Origin: Methanolobus tindarius DSM 2278 | GTDB lineage: Archaea > Halobacteriota > Methanosarcinia > Methanosarcinales > Methanosarcinaceae | Assembly: GCF_000504205.1 (NCBI RefSeq) | Contig: NZ_AZAJ01000001.1 | Coordinates: forward strand, 2,950,879 to 3,014,878 | Reading direction: 5' to 3' | Length of the DNA stretch: 64,000 bases | Shown here: one piece after another, positions 1 through 8,402 of the stretch | Position numbering within the stretch: position 1 is the first letter of the stretch | Layout of the letters: the number at the start of each line of letters is the position of its first letter | The notes under the pieces: generated by a model | Seen by the model: the letters and a program-made list of their open reading frames with translations, nothing else | Told to the model about the DNA's origin: nothing | The model's database searches: none | Program-made: the position numbers and the translations under genes

Positions 1-411
1 AAATGAATTCCTGAGCTGTTCGGCAAGTTCAGCAAGGTTGTCAGTGGATGGATGTAATTCCACGATTGTGTGCATATTACCTTCCCCGTCACCTGCACGT
101 CTGGGGATTATGTGAACGTGCACATGCGGTACGGTTTGTCCGGCAATCTCTCCGTTGTTGATGCCAATATTCATGCCTTCAAGTCCAAGTGTCTCTGAAA
201 CAGTTTTTGCTATCCTGTTCACAGAAGCAAACAATGTAGCAGCATCTTCCTCACTCATGTCAGTGAATTTCCCAAAATGCTTTTTCGGAAGCACAATAGT
301 GTGTCCCTCTGCACAGGGATAGATATCCAGAAACGCATAAACATTCTCGTCTTCATAGACCTTATGTGAAGGAATAGCACCGGCAACAATCTTACAGAAT
401 AGACAATCCAT
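1..411 (-). CDS. HIT family nucleotide hydrolase (partial, 3' end outside window)
   Basis: Reading leftward from an ATG at 411 the frame stays open to base 1, giving 137 residues without a stop, so the C-terminus lies outside the window. The protein starts MDCLFCKIVAG, the usual N-terminus of HINT/FHIT-type proteins whose two cysteines can bind zinc, and contains the histidine triad HVHVHIIPR near residue 98-106. Family members hydrolyse adenosine phosphoramidates or dinucleoside polyphosphates in the cytoplasm. The substrate here cannot be told from sequence. The gene is not part of an obvious operon in the window. Confidence 0.9.
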   Translation of the reverse strand, partial: MDCLFCKIVAGAIPSHKVYEDENVYAFLDIYPCAEGHTIVLPKKHFGKFTDMSEEDAATLFASVNRIAKTVSETLGLEGMNIGINNGEIAGQTVPHVHVHIIPRRAGDGEGNMHTIVELHPSTDNLAELAEQLRNSF

Positions 412-513
412 ATGTATCACCCTCTTTCTTTGAGGGTTTGGGTATTTAATTATTGTTGTTGGGAAGTATTACTTTAAGGAAAGTCAATCCATTTTAATTA
501 ATAATATTAGGTT

Positions 514-1971
514 CTAGATTAAATCGCAATTAGCTTTGTAATTTACAATTCTTGCGGTAAAACCGGATGTAGGAAGTGACATTGACTTTGCAGAATTTAT
601 GTTATATTCACATTTATCGCTCAGCTCATGATATGGGATAAAGTTAACAACAATTTTGTCAATAAATGATGAATCTGAAACATTAATTTCTTTTGAATTA
701 CTTCCAACTATACCACAAACCCATCCTCCATATTCTTTATGTGGATTATCAATAATGAATGCCTCACAATTAACCTTAGAATTGATTATTTTAGTTTTAA
801 GTAATGGCTTGAAAGGTTCATAAAACAAGTGTGTTTTCTGGAAATATTCAAAGAAATCAGTATACTTTTTCGTATCAAAAGGCATTTTTTTGAAAATGAA
901 GCCAATATTAACCCTACCAACAATGACAGAATCTTCTTTTTTTGTTACTTTGCTTGGTTGACATCCTATGAAAAAAATACCATCTTTCCATTCATCAATA
1001 AAATAGGCAATTTCATGATGAGGGATTTTCTCACCACGAAGCTTCAAATCTTTATACCTATGATATTGGTCTTTGATTGCAGTAATAAAATTTAAAGGTC
1101 CATAACCAAACCAACTACAAGTTTCCTGATTAATACTAAAAGCGGACACACGATGATGATTTGCAAAAAATGTAGAATAATATCTTTTAATAACAGACTC
1201 GAGATTATCAATGTGTAAAGAGTCTTCATAATGTTGCAGATAAACTGTATTTTCATATTCTTCATGAATTATATTTGCATAGATTATACATTCTGAATTA
1301 ATGGATTTTGAACTTAAATAAGGAATCTTCTGACCACTTTCAATCAATATGTATTTGTTATTTTCTTCATTGAGAATCTCATTTGTATTTATAAATTCAT
1401 TTTCAATAATATCATTACTACTTTCCAGATTTATATGATGATTACTTGTTTCTTTTTTCGAAAAAGGATTTGGACCTAGAGGTGGTATGTCATTTATCTT
1501 TTTTTGATATAGTGCATGTACTAATGCTTTTAAATTATCTTCAAACTTTCTTTCTTCCAAAAAAGAGATATATTTTTTTCCTGCCAGATACTCAGGAATA
1601 GAATTATCTATATTTCCAGATTTTATTATTGGTATGTATTTAACTTTACGTAAATGCTTATGAATGTTCCCTGTTATGATGGAGTTTTCGTAGCCAACTC
1701 CTCCTTCCCTGTTGTTAGCTTTTTTTGTATAATTTGGTGTAAGAACGATGACCACATAATCGCAATTTCTAATGGATTCTTCCATAAAAAGATGCAAATC
1801 TTCTCCAGCTTGCAAATGCCATTCATCTAGCGTTACTTTGATACCATTAGATTGAAGTTTAGAAGCTAGATACATGACCCATTTTTTGTGTTCTTCATTG
1901 TCCCATGAATAACTAATAAAGCATGTAGGATTGTTTTCCTCATTAGTATCGCTTTTTAGGTTAACCATCAT
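514..1971 (-). CDS. TIR/SEFIR-domain protein, possible immune-type effector
   Basis: 485 residues. Residues about 16-150 form a TIR_2/SEFIR-like domain: CFISYSWD at the first strand, LDEWHLQAGEDL, the segment VVIVLTPNYTKKAN and then GGVGYE, and the strand IPII. In bacteria and archaea such domains often act as NADases or signalling enzymes in defence or stress responses. The remaining ~300 residues (about 190-485) match nothing I recognise and could be a sensor domain. The gene is clearly more AT-rich than its neighbours and stands alone, without STAND, SIR2 or other recognisable defence partners, which suggests lateral gain. Catalytic activity is not proven by the sequence: a candidate glutamate is in GGVGYE. 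Confidence 0.75.
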   Translation of the reverse strand: MMVNLKSDTNEENNPTCFISYSWDNEEHKKWVMYLASKLQSNGIKVTLDEWHLQAGEDLHLFMEESIRNCDYVVIVLTPNYTKKANNREGGVGYENSIITGNIHKHLRKVKYIPIIKSGNIDNSIPEYLAGKKYISFLEERKFEDNLKALVHALYQKKINDIPPLGPNPFSKKETSNHHINLESSNDIIENEFINTNEILNEENNKYILIESGQKIPYLSSKSINSECIIYANIIHEEYENTVYLQHYEDSLHIDNLESVIKRYYSTFFANHHRVSAFSINQETCSWFGYGPLNFITAIKDQYHRYKDLKLRGEKIPHHEIAYFIDEWKDGIFFIGCQPSKVTKKEDSVIVGRVNIGFIFKKMPFDTKKYTDFFEYFQKTHLFYEPFKPLLKTKIINSKVNCEAFIIDNPHKEYGGWVCGIVGSNSKEINVSDSSFIDKIVVNFIPYHELSDKCEYNINSAKSMSLPTSGFTARIVNYKANCDLI

Positions 1972-2070
1972 TAAGTAATGTATTACATTTTTTGATATTA
2001 GTTTTTCTAATATGTTATTTCTATTTTTAAAAAATATTACTTTTTTTAAGGTAGAAATAAAGTTTCAATT

Positions 2071-3774
2071 TTAAGAAGTAACCGGCAAAGTCACAGTAAA
2101 TGTGCTTCCGTTGCCTACCTCGCTTTCAACTCTGATTTTTCCGCCGTGCATTTCCACAAACTGCTTGACAATTGCAAGTCCAAGGCCGGTTCCCTTGTAA
2201 TAATCTCTGGTACCGGCTTGTTTGAAAGGCTCAAAAATATTACGTTGCTGGTTTGCAGGGATGCCGATTCCTGTATCTGTAACAGATATCAGTACCTCAC
2301 CATCATTCATCCTGGAATTGATGAATATCTTTCCGTTTACAGGTGTGAACTTGATAGCATTGCTTATCAGGTTATACATAATCTGTTTCATCTTAATTTT
2401 ATCAGCATAAACTTCAAAGTGGTCAAACTCAACAGTTGATACAAGGTCTATAGGCTTTGCTTTAGCCATAGGCTCAACAAGCATGGAAATCTCATCTATA
2501 AGATCTCTAAGGTCAAAACTGATGGGCTCAAAAGGCATCTGGCCAGATTCTATCTTTGCATTGTCAAGTATATTATTGATAAGTTCAAGAAGATGGTTGC
2601 CGCTATTGCGGATATTCATAACGAACTTGTGCTGTTCATCATTCAGTTCACCATAGTTTTTCTCTTCAAGAACTTCAGAAAAACCAATAATAGAACTAAG
2701 AGGTGTGCGGAGTTCATGACTCATGTTTGCAAGGAACTTACCCTTAACCTCACTCAGTTCCTCGGCAAGCAGCTTATCCTTAAAAAGGCTCATTTCAATT
2801 TCCTTTCGCCTGGTAACATCTCTTCCGACAAACAACAAACCCATAAGGGAGCCGTCAGGATTGTAAATCGGTCCACGGATAATATCAACTATTTCGCTGT
2901 GTCCGTCTACAAAGAAAAGCTCCTTTTCTTCCAGGGTAAGCTCACCGGATTCGATAATCTCCTGCTCATGTCTTCTGAAATCATCCGCCAGTTCCTTACT
3001 AAGAAATATATAGTCGTTCTTCCCGATAATGTCCTTTTTGTCAGCCCCGATAAAAGCCTCATACTTCATGTTGCATTTTATGTAAGTCCCGTCAGGATTT
3101 TTCAGGGCCACCAGATCAGGAATACTGTTTACAAGAGTACGCAGTTTAATCTCACTCTCCAGTATTTTTTCTTCCTTTTTCTTCAGGACAATAAACTGTG
3201 TGATATCCCTGACAATACCTTCTATAAGATCATATTCCTCTTTCACGAATGGATCATTTCCATCCATTTCTCTGTTCTCCAGATAGAATACTTCTACAGA
3301 ACCGACTATTTCTCCATCGATTGTAATATCATGACTCAGTTTAATATCGCTGTGGACAAAGTTAGAAGATCGTATTTCCAGATCTGCAAAAACAATTCTT
3401 GAACTAGTTATTTCCGGATACTGCCATGAAGTCGGAATAATCTCCACTATTTTTTCAAATGCATCTTTAAGTGATGAACTATCCCTTATAATGCATGATA
3501 TCTCATAGAGGCAATCAAGTTCCTTGACTCTTTCTTTCAGTTCATGGTTTGCTGTATTAATCTTTGATACGGAGTCAGCAAGGACTATCCCAAAGATAAG
3601 GAATAAAAGGAAAACAGTGGATCTAATGTATATTTCATGTCCCGGGACTTTGTTGATAAGCAAGTTCTCAAATGTTCCATTATAATAAAATAAATAGTCT
3701 ACTGAGCTATCAAAGAGCCAGAAAAATAGTCCGAATACTAAGGAAGCAAGAATTATTTTGCGGGACGTGTTCAT
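2071..3774 (-). CDS. Membrane-bound PAS sensor histidine kinase
   Basis: 567 residues. Two hydrophobic segments (about 8-23 and 50-67) anchor the N-terminus. A GAF-like region (about 80-200) is followed by a PAS domain (about 205-330, with LVNSIPDLVALKNPDG) and a HisKA domain with the phospho-acceptor histidine in ANMSHELRTPL (about residue 353). The ATPase domain has NLISNAIKF, DTGIGIP and GTGLGLA. It should autophosphorylate in response to an unknown signal sensed in the cytoplasm or membrane. No response regulator lies next to it, as is common for methanogen kinases. It is transcribed alone. Confidence 0.9.
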   Translation of the reverse strand: MNTSRKIILASLVFGLFFWLFDSSVDYLFYYNGTFENLLINKVPGHEIYIRSTVFLLFLIFGIVLADSVSKINTANHELKERVKELDCLYEISCIIRDSSSLKDAFEKIVEIIPTSWQYPEITSSRIVFADLEIRSSNFVHSDIKLSHDITIDGEIVGSVEVFYLENREMDGNDPFVKEEYDLIEGIVRDITQFIVLKKKEEKILESEIKLRTLVNSIPDLVALKNPDGTYIKCNMKYEAFIGADKKDIIGKNDYIFLSKELADDFRRHEQEIIESGELTLEEKELFFVDGHSEIVDIIRGPIYNPDGSLMGLLFVGRDVTRRKEIEMSLFKDKLLAEELSEVKGKFLANMSHELRTPLSSIIGFSEVLEEKNYGELNDEQHKFVMNIRNSGNHLLELINNILDNAKIESGQMPFEPISFDLRDLIDEISMLVEPMAKAKPIDLVSTVEFDHFEVYADKIKMKQIMYNLISNAIKFTPVNGKIFINSRMNDGEVLISVTDTGIGIPANQQRNIFEPFKQAGTRDYYKGTGLGLAIVKQFVEMHGGKIRVESEVGNGSTFTVTLPVTS

Positions 3775-3966
3775 TTTTGTTCCTCATATTTTTTGGACAA
3801 TTTATTATTTTATTACTCAATTTATATTTATCAAATTCAGCTTTATCCTATATAAAATATAAGGTATTTATAAATGTATTATTGTGTAACAGGTCTAACA
3901 CACAACGTTTACATTATATATGTGTGCATGAATATTAATATAGACCGGAAGTTCTGTACTCCTGTT

Positions 3967-5976
3967 TCACTTCTTGGAAAAACCTGGGCACTTACAATAT
4001 GTAGCTGCAAAAACTCCAATAATGGCATACACGATTTCAAATCCCGGTGTCTCTTCTTTGTCAGTATTTTCTTCAACATCATCTGATTCTGCCATTACAG
4101 TTTCATCTTCCACAAGCGGTATTTCTTCAACCATAGTTTCCTGTACAGCTTCTTCTTCTTCTTCTTCTACTTCCTCAGCAACAGCCTCATACTCTGCAGG
4201 TGGTGCAGCAGGTTCAGGTTCTTCCTCTTCCGGCATCTCAACATAAAGCGAAGTGTAAGGGGTTGCAAAACCAAATTCCATCGACAGGTCGGTGACCTCT
4301 TCAACCATCTCTGCCTTTTCACCTTCAACATCAATACGGTCCAGCAGGTTCATTATTTTCTCGTACGCCCAGAGTCTTGGAATAAAAGAATTGGATGAAC
4401 TTGATCTGACGACAAAATTGTTGCTGAACTCCTGAGTTCCTGAACGTGTGCTTCCTGTTATCGTGGAACTTATGCTTCCGGTTCCTGATGCATATTTTCC
4501 AAGTACAATTGCATCAGAACCTGCAAAAAGACTGCTCTCTCCGGTGTTTACAATGCCTGTTACCTCTCCGTCATAATCGTACTCAATATCAGTCATCAGG
4601 GGCGTAGAAATAGTATCATAGAAATTGCTTATATCATCCATGGAATCATCAGAAATTGAAAAACTATCTGCTTTTCCATAGTTCTCAAGACTCAGGACTT
4701 TAAGGAAATCATAGTAACCTTCATCTTTATCGATACCAAAAGCAACGGTAAATATTGCTGCCTGCGCATCGTTTTCATTGCTTATATCATTGCGTATGTT
4801 ATCTGTGTTCTTAACTCCGGATGTGGGTATGCCATCAGTCAGGAAAACAACAATAGGGACACTATCGCTGTTCTCATCAAACATTTCAAGAGCTTTTACA
4901 AGGGCACCATCAATATCCGTTCTGCCACTGGCATCAAGGCTGTTTACAAAATCCATGGCATCTTTCTTGTTGTCACTACTTGCCATCATAAGTTCATCTG
5001 AAAACTCCATAATGCGGTTATCAAAAAAGATAATACTGAACCTGTCTTCTTCCGGCAGGTCGGATATTATCTCAGAGAATACACTCTTAACCTGTTCTAT
5101 TTTCTTCCCTTCCATTGACCGGGATTTGTCGATCACAAAAATGATATCCTTATTCATTGCCGGGGTCCCAAGTTGATCCACTGTAGGTGAGAACACATGC
5201 ATCATGTAACCCTGTCCACCAGTTTCATAAAAGAGCATGTCTCCTGTAAGTTCAGGACTTTCGGTGCTGAAAACTATTTTCATGTCACGGTTTGGAATTG
5301 AATCAGAACGATAATAGATTCTCTTTTCAGTGTTAGAAACAGAACTTATCTTTGTATTATTGAATCCCGGTGTTTCCAGGGTTATTATCTTATTTTCTGA
5401 TACAATGTTCACATTAACGCTGAGGTCATCAAGGTCATGCTGAACGTAAAGCGGCTGCACATATTCATATTCTCCAAGCGTCTTTTTCAATGCCTGCTCG
5501 TATGTCAGTCTCACAATGATACTCTGCCCCGCCTGAATGTTTACCGCATATTCAAATCTGCCACCCTTTTCATCCGTCAGAAGTCCGGCAGACTTACCCT
5601 GGGAAACCGCTTCCATCATACTCTTTTCAGCTTTTCCTTTTGGCAACACTTCCGAGCTGTATTCTTTATCATTTATCAACAAAGTGAAATCAGAAATGAA
5701 CGCCTCTTCAGGTTTATATATGCTGAAATCATCGTAATCTGCCTCATCTTCATTATTGGTCAGTTTTTGCTCAACAGTTGTTATTACGTACCCATTGTTG
5801 ATGTTGATGTCAACTTTCATATAATCAAGGTCTGCTGTTGCAGCAGCCGTAGACACCGTCGCAGCTAAGAATAACAGCAAGATTACTGATATTTTTGATA
5901 ATGATAACAAATGTGCAGATAACGAAAAATTACCACAACTCAGAATACCATTTTTTCCACAGATTCCCGATTTCAA
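3967..5976 (-). CDS. VIT/von Willebrand A surface protein with PGF-type C-terminal sorting signal
   Basis: 669 residues from a TTG at 5976 placed after an AGGGGTT ribosome binding site (5982-5988); a longer GTG reading at 6006 has no such site. A hydrophobic export segment (LLLFLAATVSTAAATA) is followed by a VIT domain and a vWA domain whose MIDAS motif is DKSRS in FVIDKSRSMEGKK. A Glu/Pro-rich stretch near the C-terminus (4080-4240) precedes ETPGFEIVYAIIGVFA and a short basic tail, resembling the PGF-CTERM signal processed by archaeosortase. The final residues (TYCKCPGFSKK) are unusual in having cysteines and a second PGF. Inferred role: a cell-surface adhesion or complex-forming protein. 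VIT-vWA proteins in animals are inter-alpha-trypsin inhibitor heavy chains. Confidence 0.85.
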   Translation of the reverse strand: MKSGICGKNGILSCGNFSLSAHLLSLSKISVILLLFLAATVSTAAATADLDYMKVDININNGYVITTVEQKLTNNEDEADYDDFSIYKPEEAFISDFTLLINDKEYSSEVLPKGKAEKSMMEAVSQGKSAGLLTDEKGGRFEYAVNIQAGQSIIVRLTYEQALKKTLGEYEYVQPLYVQHDLDDLSVNVNIVSENKIITLETPGFNNTKISSVSNTEKRIYYRSDSIPNRDMKIVFSTESPELTGDMLFYETGGQGYMMHVFSPTVDQLGTPAMNKDIIFVIDKSRSMEGKKIEQVKSVFSEIISDLPEEDRFSIIFFDNRIMEFSDELMMASSDNKKDAMDFVNSLDASGRTDIDGALVKALEMFDENSDSVPIVVFLTDGIPTSGVKNTDNIRNDISNENDAQAAIFTVAFGIDKDEGYYDFLKVLSLENYGKADSFSISDDSMDDISNFYDTISTPLMTDIEYDYDGEVTGIVNTGESSLFAGSDAIVLGKYASGTGSISSTITGSTRSGTQEFSNNFVVRSSSSNSFIPRLWAYEKIMNLLDRIDVEGEKAEMVEEVTDLSMEFGFATPYTSLYVEMPEEEEPEPAAPPAEYEAVAEEVEEEEEEAVQETMVEEIPLVEDETVMAESDDVEENTDKEETPGFEIVYAIIGVFAATYCKCPGFSKK

Positions 5977-6090
5977 CTTTATAACCCCTGAAACAGTTTT
6001 GAACACAATAAAATGGAATTTCCATTTTTTGTAGTTCTGTATTACTTCAAAACAATATGTATTTTTTAATACTTATACTTAGTCAATTTG

Positions 6091-6112
6091 ATATGTGCGC
6101 AAATGCACATAT
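6091..6112. promoter_or_regulatory. Perfect inverted repeat in a divergent promoter region
   Basis: Arms ATATGTGC and GCACATAT separated by GCAAAT lie between the leftward vWA gene and the rightward sfsA gene. The symmetry and position suggest an operator or a hairpin. No binding protein can be named. Confidence 0.4.
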
Positions 6113-6236
6113 TTGATAAAATAAGTACATCAGGGCATAGTTACTAAATATCTTTCCTGTAATAATCTTATAAACATATTAAATCCGGATTAATTTCAGT
6201 TTAATTCTTTCAATAAATCATTACCAAAAGATTATC

Positions 6237-6998
6237 ATGTCACAGAAAACCAGCTCTACAACAAATGCTTTCCAGAAAGTTCTCAGTATTCAAACCGATG
6301 TCCAGGGAATACTTATTGAAAGACCAAATCGTTTCCTGGCCATTGTTGAGATCGATGTGAACGGAAGAAAAAGTCAGGAAAAAGTTCACGTCCATGACCC
6401 GGGCAGGCTTATTGATATCCTGTACCCCGGAAACCGTGTACTGCTTCGAAAAGCCAGCAACCCGAAAAGAAAAACAGGCTGGGACATGATAGCCGGAAGG
6501 TCCGGAGACAACTGGATTTTAATTAACTCAGCATTTCACAGGCAAATATCCGAATGGGTAATTGAGAATAATATTGTTGACCTTTTCAGTAATACTGATA
6601 AAGTTCTTCCTGAACAGAAGTTCGGAGAGAGCAGACTTGATTATCTCCTGTTAAAAGGAGATACTGATATCTGGATTGAAGTAAAAGGCTGTACATTGGC
6701 AGAAAAGACAACCGCATCTTTTCCTGATGCACCAACAACCCGTGGAAAACGCCACCTGGATGAACTTATCAAAGCCAGATTAGAAGGTCATGAAGCCGCA
6801 ATTCTTATTCTCATATTCAGACCTGAAGCAGAATGTTTCACAGCAAATGGTATAATTGACCCGGATTTTGCCCATACTTTTGAAAAGGCACTTGAAGCAG
6901 GTGTAAATGTATTTCCACTTCTCTTTTCATTCGAAGGAAATACGGTTATGTATCATTCACAGCTCCCGCTCTGTAGGAATATTCTTTATGAAAAATAA
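6237..6998 (+). CDS. sfsA: SfsA family DNA/RNA-binding protein
   Basis: 253 residues, typical for the family. Hallmarks are ERPNRFLAIVEID near the start, HVHDPGRL, a nuclease-like core with LDYLLLKGDTDIWIEVKGCTL and the signature FPDAPTTRGKRHLDEL. The fold is an OB-like N-domain with a PD-(D/E)xK-type C-domain. Its cellular role is unsettled: the name comes from sugar fermentation stimulation in E. coli, and a DNA or RNA nuclease activity has been proposed. No ribosome binding site is seen before the ATG. It is monocistronic, divergent from the vWA gene and convergent with the radical SAM gene. Confidence 0.93.
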   Translation: MSQKTSSTTNAFQKVLSIQTDVQGILIERPNRFLAIVEIDVNGRKSQEKVHVHDPGRLIDILYPGNRVLLRKASNPKRKTGWDMIAGRSGDNWILINSAFHRQISEWVIENNIVDLFSNTDKVLPEQKFGESRLDYLLLKGDTDIWIEVKGCTLAEKTTASFPDAPTTRGKRHLDELIKARLEGHEAAILILIFRPEAECFTANGIIDPDFAHTFEKALEAGVNVFPLLFSFEGNTVMYHSQLPLCRNILYEK

Positions 6999-7022
6999 CT
7001 TGTTAATTTGTAATGTTTTCAT

Positions 7023-8402
7023 TCATTTTTCATTTACCAGCCAGCAGTGACAGTTTGCCTGGAAAAGATCTCTCCTTGTGAAATTTGCCGCAATACAGCT
7101 CCCCCTGCAAACAGAAAGCCACTGACACCTGCTGCATTCACCTTTCATGTCCGAGGCTTTCAGGCTCCTGAAATAGTTTAAGAATCGTGAATTATCCCAT
7201 ATCCACCTGAAAGACCTGTCTTTCACATTCTCAACATCTGCTCCCTCAAAATAGTTGCAGGGAAGCACATCTCCTTTTGAAGTGACAGTGCAGTATCCGA
7301 TGGCACCATCACATCCGATTCGTGCATCTGAATCAGTCTTAAATCCCTGTTCCGGAATTGGCTGGAAAGTACACTCAAATTCCATAGGTGCAATTTCAGG
7401 GCCATCAGCTTCCCTTTTGCCAAGCAGGAATTCTGTCAGCTCCTGCATCCTTTCCGGTTTTACTTCCAGATCAAGAGCTTCCATTCCACGTCCTGAAGGA
7501 ACAAAGGGCAGGATTCTGAATGTATGCACTCCCAGTTCTTTTCCCAGTTCATAAAGTTCAGGGATATTATCAATATTCATTGTGGTTACTGCGGCTGCCA
7601 GTGTAACAGGAACGCCAGCTTTTACCAGCAATTTAATTCCATCAACTGTCTTTTGCCATGAACCCAGAGACTGGCGAAAAGTATCATGTATGGCCGGTAT
7701 GCTTGAATCAAGACTAACCTGTGCTCTTGCTCCTATATTTGCCAGCTTCTCAGCAGCATCTTCATCTATCAGTGTTCCGTTGGTGGCTACCTGTATCAGT
7801 ATATTCCTAGAGGCAGCATATTCTGCTATGCCAAAAAAGTCTTTTCTAATCATAGGTTCACCGCCGCTGAGTATAAGCTGAGCTACTCCAAAATCAGCAA
7901 ACTCATCGACAAGCCTGCAGCAATCTTCAAACCCCAGCTCATCGTTGCATTCCTCTCCGGCACTCACAACGCAATGTCTGCATCTGAGATTGCATTTTGA
8001 TGTAAGGTCCCAGAGCACACCGGCAGGAGCAGGCACTTTCCAGTAGTTCATCCTTTCACTACGCCACCACAAAAGTCCCCTGTTTGTAAGTTCATCAAGT
8101 ACCGATCTGCTTTTTCTCATCACAGTATCCTGTTCAGAATGAAAAGAAGTACTCAATTGTGTGATTATCTCATCGAGTGTCCGGTACCCGTCACACATTT
8201 TGAGTAACCAGTATGCAGCTTCATTCAGTTCCTGAATTTCAGAACTGAGTGGGTCTTTTGTAATCCATATATCATTGTCCTTACTTATCCTGAAAGGAAA
8301 ATAAGGGACAGCAGATTTATCCGGAAGAACACTCCCACAGGTCATTCCGGTTTCTACGTTATAATTATCTGCTGTCAATATGCCATAGTGATTTTCTATC
8401 AC
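7023..8402 (-). CDS. PqqD-radical SAM-SPASM peptide maturase
   Basis: 459 residues from a GTG that overlaps the protease stop codon (GTGA). Residues about 34-115 look like a PqqD/RRE domain (peptide recognition). The radical SAM domain has the 4Fe-4S motif C137-x3-C141-x2-C144 in KCNLRCRHC and GGEP at 180-183. A SPASM region supplies C364, C371, C382, C423, C426, C432, C436, C451 and C453, enough for two auxiliary clusters. Enzymes of this architecture install thioether, C-C or other crosslinks in ribosomal peptides. Translational coupling to the M4 protease with the CPPxP array, and a nearby small WC peptide, point to one of these as substrate; that is inference. Confidence 0.9.
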   Translation of the reverse strand: MIENHYGILTADNYNVETGMTCGSVLPDKSAVPYFPFRISKDNDIWITKDPLSSEIQELNEAAYWLLKMCDGYRTLDEIITQLSTSFHSEQDTVMRKSRSVLDELTNRGLLWWRSERMNYWKVPAPAGVLWDLTSKCNLRCRHCVVSAGEECNDELGFEDCCRLVDEFADFGVAQLILSGGEPMIRKDFFGIAEYAASRNILIQVATNGTLIDEDAAEKLANIGARAQVSLDSSIPAIHDTFRQSLGSWQKTVDGIKLLVKAGVPVTLAAAVTTMNIDNIPELYELGKELGVHTFRILPFVPSGRGMEALDLEVKPERMQELTEFLLGKREADGPEIAPMEFECTFQPIPEQGFKTDSDARIGCDGAIGYCTVTSKGDVLPCNYFEGADVENVKDRSFRWIWDNSRFLNYFRSLKASDMKGECSRCQWLSVCRGSCIAANFTRRDLFQANCHCWLVNEK

